Made by a program: the position numbers and the translations under genes | Assembly: GCA_023846275.1 (NCBI GenBank) | Contig: JAIUJO010000158.1 | Coordinates: 1,063,528 to 1,127,527, forward strand | Reading direction: 5' to 3' | From: Vanilla planifolia | Lineage: Eukaryota > Streptophyta > Magnoliopsida > Asparagales > Orchidaceae | DNA length: 64,000 nt | Shown: one piece after another, positions 53,251-64,000 of the stretch | How positions within the stretch are numbered: position 1 is the first letter of the stretch | How the letters are laid out: the number at the start of each line of letters is the position of its first letter | Notes under the pieces: model-generated | Seen by the model: the letters and a program-made list of their open reading frames with translations, nothing else | Told to the model about the DNA's origin: nothing | Databases searched by the model: none

Positions 53251-56200
53251 TGCATGTGTGAATAAGTTTGTGTGTGTGTGCGTGTTCATTCAAAAGTGTT
53301 AGGATGTGTGTATTTTTGTGTACATGTGCATGTGTTTGAGCTTGCATGCATTTGTTTATGTGTGTGTGTTTGTGTTTGTATGTGTGCATGTGTATCTATG
53401 CATGTAGGGTGTATGTGAATAAGTGTGTGCATGGGTCTATGTGCTAGTGTGCCTATGTGTGTCTGCATATGTGTACACTTGTGCATACATATGTTTATGC
53501 ATGTATGTGTATGTATGCACATCCATGCATATGTAGGTTGGGGTGTGTGCAACTATGTGCAAGTGCATGCATGCATTTGTGTGTCTGTGTTCACATAAAC
53601 GTGTGTGTGTTCATGTGTGTGAGATTGTGCATGAGTGGGTATATTCATGCTTGTGTGCATGTATGCGGGTATGAGTGTGTTTGTGGTTGAGTTTGTGTGC
53701 ATATGTGCATGTATGCATGTGTATATGTGTGCATGTTTATGCAGGTGCATGCACATACATGTGTGTGCACAAGTGCATGGTTGCATGTGTGTTGGCCTAT
53801 GTGAAAGTGCATGTGCATATGTCCATGGTTATATGCTTTTGTGTTTGCATGTGTACCCATGGGCGTGTAAGTGTATGTGTGCATGCAAACATGTGTGTGT
53901 GGCCGTGTCCAGGTATTTGTGGATGTGTGTGTGTTTGTGTGTGCATTTGTCGCTATATGTTTGTGTGTGTGCGTGTGTATGTGCATGTTTGTATGTTTGT
54001 GCAATTGCATGTGCTTTCATTTGTTTGTGAGTGTATATGCAAGTGTGTGCACAAGTTGGCATGTTTGTGTATGCTTGTGGTGATTGCGTACGTGTGCTCA
54101 CGTGTGTATGAATATGTCTAGATGTGTGCATGTGTGTGCATGTGTGTGTGTTCATCTATGTAGCCTATGAGTGTGTGTGCATGAGTGTATTTTCATTCAT
54201 ATGTGTGTGCATTCATGTACATGTGTGCGTTTGTGTATGTGCGTATATAAGTGTGTATGTGTGTGTGTATGTCTCTATGTGCATGGGTTTGTCTGTGCTA
54301 GTGTGGGTGTTTGTGTAAGTCTATACGTGTGTGTGTGGGTGTGTATGCATGTGTGTGCTCGTGTGTCCATGCATGTTTGTGTGTGAATGCATGTGTATAT
54401 GGATATATGTGTGTTTGTCCACATGCATGTGTGCATGTGTGCATGTGTGCAAGTGTGTGTACTAGTAGGCATGTTTGTGAATGTGTGTGTGTGTACAAGT
54501 GTCTGTCTCATTGCATATATGTGCATGCGTGTGTGTGTGTGTATGTGTGCATGCTTCTATGTGTGTGTAGTCACATGTGTGTGTCTACAAGTGCATGCAT
54601 CTGTGTGAGTTTGTGCATCAATGTGCATGTGAGTGTGTACTATGCCTATACATGTGCGCATTGGTATAGGTGTTTAAGTGCATGTGCAATTGTGTGTGTA
54701 CATTTGCATATGTTTTTGTAACTATGTCTGTGCTTGTTGATGTGTGCACATGAATACGTTTGTGTGTGTGTGTTTATGGGAGTTGGCTGGTGCATGCATA
54801 TGTGCACAAGTTTGTGCATGTATGTGTATATGAGTGCATTTAAATGCATTCATGCATATGCTTGTGTACTTGTGTTCGATTTTACATGCATGTGTATGTG
54901 TGTCTATGTGTGCACATTCGTGTCCATGTGTGTGCTTACATATGTGTGCTTTGCCATGTGTGTGCATGTGTGTCTATGCACCTATGACTGTGAGCAAGAC
55001 TTTGTGTGTGCATGTGAGTATGTGTGTGGATGCCTATGTTTGGTTTTATGTATGTTTGTGTATAGGTATGTGTACTTGTGTTTGTGAATGTGTGTGGACA
55101 AGTGCACTTTTGTGTTTGTGTATGTTCATTTGTGTGTGTGCATGCACATGAGTGTGAGTCCATGTGCTTGTGTGCATGTGCACACATGCATTCATGTGTG
55201 TGTGTGGGCATGCATGTGTCTATGATTGCTCATGTCAATTGTATGAGTCTTACTATATTTGTGTGTGTAAGTGAACATGTCTATGCATGTGTGTAAATGC
55301 ATGTATATGTGTCCATGTGTGTGTTTGTGTTTGTGCATCTCTATATGTGTGGTTGTGGGCATGTATTTTTGTGCATGTGCATGTTCATGTATGTATGTGT
55401 ATTTTTGTGCACATGTGTGTGTGAATGTGTGTTTGTGCTTATGTGTGCGTGCTTATGTGTGTGGGTCAATGTGCTTATGTTTGAGTGTTTGTGCATGTCT
55501 GCTTGTTGTTGCTTGTGTGTGTGTGCATGTGCATGTGCTGGTGCACACGAGCATGCATATGTATGTGTGTGTGCATATGCATTAGAGTGTGTAGGCATGT
55601 GTGTGGGTGTGTTTTTGTGTAAGCATGTATGAGTTTGTGAGCATTTGAGTGTGTGTGTGCTTAGTGGGTGCGTGGGAGCTTGTTTGTGTGTTTATGCATA
55701 TGCATAAGTTTGTGTGTGAGTGTGTACATGTGCAAGTTTTAGAAGATGTGTGTTTGTGTGCATGCATGTCTTTGTTCATGTATGCATCTGTGTGTGCATG
55801 TTTGGGTCTCTATCTGTGTGTGTGAGAGAGAGTTTGTGATGTTGTGTGTGCATGTGTGCAAGCATATGTAAATGTGTGTGTGCATAATCATATTTATGTG
55901 CACATGTATGTGTGTATATGTCGGTGCATGTGTTTGAATGTATCTATGCATAGGCACATTTGTGTGTGTACATGTGTGCAAAAAGGGGTGTGTTCATACG
56001 TATGGGCATGTATGTGTGTACAATGTGTGTGTGCTTGTGAGTGTGTTTTTTTCATTCGTGCATGTGCGTGTGTGTTCATGTGCATGCATGTGGGTGTGTG
56101 TTCACGTGCAACATTATTTGTGTGAATTCATGTGCATGCGTGTGCATGGGTCTTTATGGAAATGTGTGTGACGTGTTTGTGGGTGTGTGAGTTTGAGTGC

Positions 56201-58920
56201 GTGCATGTACATATATGTGTGTGGGGGTGTTTAAGAATGTGTGTGTGAGTCTATGTGCGTGTGTGTTTTTATGTTATTGGTCATCTATGTGTGGATGTGT
56301 GTGCAAATTTCTGTGTGTCTGTGTGTGCTTGCATATGTATGTGTGTGTGTGTTTGTGCATGTGTGTGCATGTTTTTGCAAGCATCTAAGGGTATTTTTAT
56401 GCGTGTGCATGTGTGCATGCATGTGCATGAGTAGGTGTGTTCGTGCACATTTGTGTGCAATTATGTTCATGCTTGTCGATTTACTTGTGTGTATATGCTT
56501 GTGTTTGTATAGTTATGTGCATATTAGTTCATCTATGCATTCCTACAAGTGTGTGCATGTGTGTGTGTTTATGTGTGTGCAAAAGAGTGCGTGTATGTGT
56601 GTGTGTATGAAAGTGTTTGCATGTGGGTAGGTGTGTGTGGTTCCATGTTTATATGTTGTGTGTGTACGTGTGTGTGTGTATGTGCGCATCTGTCTACACA
56701 TGTCAATATGTGCATGCCTATGTGTTTGTTCATGAGTGTGTGCATAGAAGTAGGTGCATGATTTAGCATGTCCTTGAATTTATGAGTGTGTGCAAGTGCA
56801 TGCGAGTGTGTGCGATTACTTATGTGTGCACGTGTATGTATGTGTGTGTGTATGTGCATGTACATTCGTGTGTGTGTGTGTGTGCATACATGTGCATATA
56901 CATGTGTGTGTGTGTGTCCTTGTTTATGTGCATTTGTGTGTACATGTGTGTATGTGAGTTTTCAAATGTGTGTGCCTGTGAGTGTGTGTTGTGCATGTGA
57001 ATGTGTTCATTAGTACATGTGTCTATGTGTTTGAGCATGTACGTGAATGGATGCATGTGTGTGTGTGCATGTGCATGTGCATATGTGCGCATATTTCTGT
57101 GTTTGTGCTTGTTGGCATGCGTGTGTGCTTGTGTGTATGTTTACATTTTTATGCATGTGCATGCATGTATCTACATGTGGCATGTGTTTGAGTGCTGTTA
57201 AATACATGCTTTTAAATGTGTGTCTGTGTGCATGTGTGCAAGTTTGTGCAGATGCATACTTGTGTTTGTGTTTATGTGTGCATATGTATGTGCATGGTAT
57301 GTGTGTGCATGTGTATGTGTATGGTATGTGTGCATGTGTGTGCTGGTTATGTGTATGCATGTGTGTGTCCATGTGTCTGTGCACCTATGTGAATGAGTAA
57401 GTTAGTCTGTGTACTTGTGGGTGTGTGTGTGCATGCTTATGTTTGGCTTTATGCACATGTGTGCATAGGTGTGTATGCATTTTTTTGTGAGCATGTGTAG
57501 GCATGTGTGATTTTGTGCATGTGTATGTGCATATATATGTGTGTGCATACAAGCATTTGTATCAATGTGTGTGTGAGTGGACATGTGCACATGCATGTAC
57601 GTACGTGTCCATGTGAGTGGTTGTTGGTGCATATTTTTCTGCATGTGAATGTGCATGTGTGTGTGTATGTGTAATTTTGTGTGCATGTGTGTGTGTTTAT
57701 GCATGTTTGTGTGTGCACATGTGTGTAGGCATGTGTGTGCTTGTGTTTGTGTGTATGTGTGTGTGTGTGTGAGTGCATGTGAGCATGCCTATGTGTACAC
57801 GTGCGTGCGTGTGTGTGTGTGTGTATATGTGTTTGTGTACACTAATGTGCTTGTGTGAGTGCATGTGCATATGTGTATATAAGCATATGTGTGTGTGTAT
57901 GTGCATGTGTACATATGTGCTTGCATGTGAATGTTTATGCAAGTGTAGTTGTTCTTTTGTATGTCTATATGTCTGTGTGTGTGGGCACACATGTGTGTGG
58001 GTGTGTGTGCATGTGTGTACACGTATATATGTGCACATGCATGCTTATGGTTACTTTTTTATGCATGTGCCTGCATGTGGACATGTGCTTATGCATGCAT
58101 GTTTTTGTGTGTGTACATGTGCATGTGAGTTTGCATGTGTCAGTGTATGTGCATGTGTTTATGTGTGTGTCTGTGCATAAGTGTTTATAGGTGCATATGT
58201 GTATGTGTTTGTGCATATGTGTATGTCTACGTGCACATGCCTATGGGTGTGCATATTTATGTGTGAGTGTGCATGCTTGTATATGTGCATAATTTTATAT
58301 ATATGTGTGTTTGTGCATGTGAGAGTGCATGTGTCTGTGTGTACAAGTGCATGTGTAAGCATTTTCATGTGTCATTGTGTGTGTATGTGGATGCATGTGT
58401 GTGTTCCTACATGTATCTATTTATGGGTGTGCATGTCGTGTGTATGCATGTGTGTATGTGTGTGCTTGTGTGTTTACATGTGCTTGCATTTGTGTACATA
58501 AGTGTCTGTGCATCCATGGGTGCATTTGTGTGCATGCCTGCATGTTTATGTATACATATGTGTGCGTGTATGTATGTGTGTGGGCATGCGCATGTTTGTG
58601 CAAGTGTGGAATTTGCGTGTCAGGGGGTATGTGCATGTGTATTTATGTGTTTGTTCATGTTGTAGTGTATGCATTTGTGCATGTGTTTGTGTGTGGATGT
58701 ATGTGTATATGGGTATGAGTGTGTGTACATGTGTGTGGATATGTGCTTATGTGCATGTGCGTGCCTGCATGTGTGTTAGTGTGCATGCATTCGTGTGTAT
58801 GTGTGCATGTTTTTATGCATGTTTGTGTGTATGTGTATGTGTATGTGTGTGAGCATGTGTGTTTGCAAATGTGAATTTTAGTGTGCGTACGTATGCATGT
58901 GAGTGGGTGTGTGTGTGTGC

Positions 58921-58964
58921 ATGTGTGTATGCACACTCATGCATGTGTGTATGCACACTCATGC
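58921..58964. repeat. 22-bp perfect tandem duplication
   Basis: Two identical 22-bp units, ATGTGTGTATGCACACTCAT plus GC, lie head to tail. Each unit carries both TG and CA runs (TGTGTATGCACAC), giving a small local palindrome. Confidence 0.9.
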
Positions 58965-59682
58965 ATGTGTGCATGTGTGTGTATATGGGTGTGAGAGTGT
59001 GTGCATATTCATGTGTTCATGTGTATTTGTGTATGTGTTTTCCTGTGTGCTTGTGCATATGCATGTGTTTTCTTATTCGTGTGTGTATTTATGCATTTGT
59101 GGGCATGTGGGTTTGAGTGCATGTGAGTTGCTATGCATGTGCGTGTGTACATTTGTGTATTTGTGTCGACATTCATGTGCATGTGTGTGTGCATGTGTAA
59201 GTGTGTGTCTGTGTGTGCTTGTGTGATGGTGTGCATGTGTGATGGTGTGTATGTGTTTGTATCCATGTGCACCTATGTGCATGCATACATGTGTGTGTAC
59301 ATGTGCATGCATGCATATATGTTTGTGTGTGGGTGCATGAGTGTGCATGTTCATATGTGTGGGTGTGCATCAGTGTTTGTGTATGTGTGCACACGTGAGT
59401 GTGGACATGAACACATGTGTGTACGTTCATGTGTGTGTGCATATTACTGTGAAAGATTGTACATGTATTTCTGTATGTGCATGCATCTGTGTGTGCATGT
59501 GCGTACAAGTTTGCATGCATTTCTACACGTGAGTGTTTGTGTGCATGTTTGCATGTCTGTGCCTATGTGTCCATGTGCATATGTGCATACTTGTGTGTGC
59601 ATATGCAAGTGTGAGTGCAACTATTTGTGTCTATGTGGATGTGTTGTCATGTGTTTACTTATGTGTATGTGCATGTGTATGT

Positions 59683-59966
59683 GTGGGAGTGAGTGAGTGT
59701 GTGTAAGCACATATTTTTGTGCACATGTGTGTGTATGTTTGCTAGTGCATGCTTGTGCGTGTGTTCTATTATATGTGTATGTGCATGCGTCTATGCATAT
59801 CTGTGTGTACATGCATGTGTGTGTGTGGGAGTGAGTGAGTGTGTGTAAGCACATATTTTTGTGCACATGTGTGTGTATGTTTGCTAGTGCATGCTTGTGC
59901 ATGTGTTATATTATATGTGTATGTGCATGCGTCTATGCATATCTGTGTGTACATGCATGTGTGTGT
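59683..59966 (+). repeat. 142-bp near-identical tandem duplication
   Basis: Unit 1 (59,683-59,824) and unit 2 (59,825-59,966) differ, by my reading, at two positions: GCG/GCA and TCT/TAT around 59,757-59,767 and the equivalent in unit 2. Everything else matches, including the unusual AAGCACATATTTTTGTGC. That near-identity contrasts with the heavy divergence of the kilobase units and marks a very recent event. Confidence 0.95.
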
Positions 59967-60814
59967 GTCTACATGTGCATGTGCTTCTGTGTGTCTGTGT
60001 GTGCTCATGTGTGTATAGATGTGTGCATGTGTGAATTTGTGTGCAATGTTATATGAGCGTATAAGTGTGTTGCAATTGTGTGAGTGTATACGCGTATGTG
60101 TGTGTGTGCTTCTATGTTTGTGGGTGTGTGCATGCATGCATGTGCCAATGTGATGTGTGCATATATACGTGCATCTATTTGTTCATGTGCACATGTGTGA
60201 TTGGGTGTATGTGTTTGCATGTGTGTATGTATGCATCACATGTTTGTATTTTGTGCGTGCATTTGTGTGTGTGTGTGTGTATGTGTTGTGTAAGTGTATG
60301 TACATGTGTGTTCAAGGGCGTGTATATGTGCCTATGTGTGCATGCATGTGTTTGCATTTTTTGGTTCATGCATTTGTGTGCATGCATAGTTTTGTGTGCA
60401 TATACGTGTAGGTGTGAATATCTACATGCATGATTGCAAAAGTTTGTGAGCACATGCATGCATGTTTGCATGCCTGTATTTGTGTGTGTGCTTATGTGTG
60501 CATGTGTCTATGTATGCACGTGTATGCATATGTGCACCTGTGTGTGATTATGCATGTGTGTACATGCATATGTGTGTGTATGCCTATGAGCATTTGTCTA
60601 TATGGGTGGCATGTGTGTATGTATTTTCATTCATGAACATGTGTGTATGTGTATGTGTATTTGTATTTGTATAGTTGTGTTTGTGCATATGTGTATGTCT
60701 ACGTACCCATGTGTGTGCACATTTGTGTGAGAGTGTGCATGCTTGTACATGTGCATAAGCGTACATATGTGTGTATTTGTTGAGAGTGCATGTGTGTGTA
60801 CAAGTGCATGTGTA

Positions 60815-60845
60815 AGAGTGTTTATGCTCTCTCACACACTCATAT
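60815..60845. other. Polarity switch 6, TG to CA
   Basis: TG polarity ends and CA polarity starts around GAGTGTTTATGCTCTCTC. Only a 4-bp AGAG/CTCT inverted pair is visible at the turning point. The reverse complement of the left side does not align with the right side, so this is not a fold-back duplication. Confidence 0.85.
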
Positions 60846-63800
60846 GCACACAAACATGCACATATGGATGCACACACATTCGTACACACAAGTAAAAACC
60901 TTGTGCATTCATATGCATGAACTCATACACATATGCACAAATGCATGCATAAACACAAGGATAACTTACACGCATGAACAAACACTTGCTTGCCCGCACG
61001 TATGTACAAATTCACACACACGTACGCACACCCTTACACACAAACAACATGCACACTAGCATGTGCATATACATGCACACTCACATGTGCATATACATGC
61101 ACACATGAAGGCAAACACACATATGCTCATGGACATAGACACATGAAAACATGCTCGTGCACATGCACATATAAAATCACACATGAACACTCACACACAC
61201 ATAATATCATGCACACACACATTTGCAAACATACAGACTTGCTCATGCACACATGCACATACACACATGTATGCACACATCCACACACCAACATAAATAC
61301 ACACCAATAGTCACACATTCACATAACTATGCATGCACTTATGCACACACATGAATAAGCACAAAAACACATTCACAAACACATGCAAGAAAACACTTGA
61401 ACATGCACATATGCACACACATACACACATAATCATATAAATAAACATTTTCACACTTGCTTATGTAAACACATGCACAAAAATATGAACATGCACACAC
61501 AAACACACACTTGTACACACAGACATGCATGCATAAATGCACACAAGTACATGTTTACACATAGACTCATAGATACACGCAACTTGACATGGACATGCAC
61601 AACCACATGCACACATACAAACATATATATACATAAACACAAAAACACACATACATGCATACACACTTGCACCGACACATGCACACGCACATATGCATCA
61701 ACATACACTGATTTCTCTGCATGCACGCATACAAACTCACACATCATAACACACACACACACATGCATGAATCTACAAACACAAACATGTGCATGCATGT
61801 GCATACACACTAACATACACATACCCACATATGTGTGCACTTATACACACATGAATTTTTTTGTGTACACACATACAGGAACCCACACATTGTAGAACAC
61901 ATACACACACGCATGCATGCATGCACCTATACACACACATGTGAATGTATGCACACACAAAGACAAATGCACAGACACCCACACATACACCCCCTCACCC
62001 CTACACATGCTCGTACACAGATTCACACACTTAAACATCTGCATGCATACAGCCATACACACACTTGTACACATATACATAACCACACACCTACACAAAT
62101 ATGCGCATACAAACATGAACATGCACACTCAAACACATAAGAACTTGAACGAGCACACATAAGCACACACACAAACACATGCAAACACACAAACATGCCT
62201 GCACATAATCGTGCACACACATGTAGGCACATGCATACATGTAGGAACACGTGCACACACACATGGATGCATAATACACAAACTACATAAAAATAGATGC
62301 ATAAGTACACACACATGAACCCAAGTACATGCCAGCATGTGTGTGCAAGTACACACACACTCACTCACTCACTCATGGATGCAGAAATACACACACATTC
62401 ATGCAAGTAAGCACATACACACCCACACACATACATACAAAAATTCTCACATGCACACACAAACATACACATGCATATGCTCAAATACACACACACACAC
62501 ATCCACACAAATGAACACACTCACACCCTCATGCACAGACACACATGTACATGCATAGGTACACACTTGCACACCCATAGGCACTCATGCTTTTGCACAC
62601 ACACACACATGCACATAAATGCACACACATACAAAACCACACATACACCATCACACCCACACCAACAAATACATGCACACACACACATGTACAACCACAT
62701 GCACATATGCACACACAGAAAGACATACACACACACACATAGAAAAGCACACATGCACATACACATATACACACAAGCACACACACACATACACACTCTC
62801 ACACATAGATACACATGCATACACATACACACACATGTTTATTATGCTTGCCAATGCCCACACACACAATCACAAACAAGCATGCACACATAGATGCACA
62901 CACACATGTGAATCCTATAGCTAGATGCACAAGCTCAAGCAAACACACACACGTACTCACATGCACATGCAATGACACACATACACTCACACATAAGCAC
63001 TCTTGTACATGCATGCACATGCACACTCTCATGCGCATAGACATGTATTCACACCCACACACATAAACACTTACACATGTACACACATATAAAAACACAA
63101 AATCATACACACACACACACAAAACTACAATCACACAATCATATGCATGCACTCAAGAACATGCATGCACACACACTCACTCAATACACATGCACACACA
63201 TGCTTGCATGCATGCATAAAAGCATAAATGAATATATAGACACACCACAACAAACACAATGTGCAAATGCACACATGCACATAAACACACACATGAACAC
63301 ATATGTGTATACACACACAAAAGAAAACATGCACACACATGCATAAACATATAGACAAACAAAAAATTCACAAGCACACACACACATGCACATAGACATG
63401 CACAAAAAATAAGCTTGCACAAGCATACAGTCACACATATACAACTTGTAAACACTAGTACACATAGGTACATACATGCACAAATACACGTATATATACA
63501 AACACATGTGCAAATACACGTGCACATGGCCATGCACACACACTCGTATAAAACAAACACACACAAGCGTACACAATCACCGATGCATAGCTACATACAA
63601 AGACAACCACACATACACATGCATTGCACATAGGCAACAGGCACATAATGATGCACATGCACACATACAACCATGAACAAACACACATGCAAGCAAACAT
63701 AGTTATGTACACACACATCTATGAATGCACACACGCTCACATACACCCACATGCACATGCACACAAACGCATGCACTCATAAACCCACACATACTAGAAT

Positions 63801-64000
63801 GCCTACATGCACATATACACACAGCAACATATGCACACAAGCTCATGCATATGTGTGCACAAACACATAAAAGAACATACACACATATTTCTACAAACAA
63901 AACACATGCACACGTACATACATGAGCACACAAACATGAACACATATCTAGACAAGTATGCACACACTCACACACACATAAGTACAAACACAAGCATGTA
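60827..64000. repeat. CA-polarity block 3, running off the window
   Basis: CA-rich degenerate satellite of the same type as 1-6,968 and 31,256-37,393, with minor features such as a short TCAC-type run at 62,361-62,376. I recognised no landmark words from the 0.8-kb repeat of block 1 and no gene. Confidence 0.93.

Larger units (their letters stand above)
53208..60826 (+). repeat. TG satellite with ~2.45-kb higher-order period
   Basis: GTTTGTGAGCATTTGAG then CTTAGTGGGTG occurs at 53,190-53,222 and again at 55,632-55,670 (CTTAGTGGGTG at 53,212 and 55,660, spacing 2,448). Farther on, TATGTCTACGTRC with matching flanks including TACAAGTGCATGTGTAAG recurs at 58,222 and 60,694 (spacing 2,472). Weaker similarity links the four positions about 53,290, 55,735, 58,280 and 60,755, suggesting three diverged units. 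No gene is present. The last unit is interrupted by the polarity switch at 60,826. Confidence 0.7.

Noticed and set aside
1-64000. Telomere or subtelomere tracts
   Set aside because: No runs of TTTAGGG, TTAGGG or related repeats on either strand. The TG-rich strand is irregular and lacks G triplets in series.

Overview
This window is almost entirely non-coding satellite DNA. About 62 of the 64 kb is a degenerate array built from (CA)n/(TG)n: strings of ACAC, CATG, GCAT, ATAC and TGTG words, with nearly every step alternating purine and pyrimidine. The only other sequence is a 1,710-bp island at 39,141-40,850, which has the hallmarks of a plant LTR-retrotransposon solo LTR: TG...CA ends, perfect 5-bp target duplications ACAAG, a TATA box, and a C-rich tract before the 3' end. 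The LTR and the AT-rich DNA around its start suggest a plant nuclear genome, probably a large heterochromatic block. I cannot name the species. I see no protein-coding gene, functional RNA gene, CRISPR array, telomere repeat or origin.

Layout. The array switches strand polarity sharply. 1-6,968 is CA-rich on the given strand. 6,985-31,255 is TG-rich, except for a 275-bp inverted insert at 13,186-13,460. 31,256-37,393 is CA-rich. 37,394-60,826 is TG-rich and interrupted by the LTR. 60,827-64,000 is CA-rich.

Older duplications can be read from rare landmark words. The TG segment 16,378-31,255 (copy A) is collinear with 37,394-53,250 (copy B), and the 6.1-kb CA block sits exactly between them. 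Copy B alone carries the LTR. The matching place in copy A, near 18,092/18,093, is an uninterrupted empty site, so the LTR arrived after the duplication. Smaller units are also visible: a ~0.8-kb higher-order repeat at ~3,820-6,968, a ~2.45-kb period at 53.2-60.8 kb, a 275-bp inverted duplication (11,503-11,777 and 13,186-13,460), and a near-identical 142-bp tandem duplication at 59,683-59,966.

All the long open reading frames in the array come from its composition. CA polarity reads as His/Thr, TG polarity as Cys/Val/Met, and stop codons are rare because the needed dinucleotides are scarce. The interest of the window is therefore structural: how a degenerate alternating array grew, flipped polarity, duplicated and took up a transposon. 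Polarity switches could also be assembly errors, so long-read support across each junction matters.
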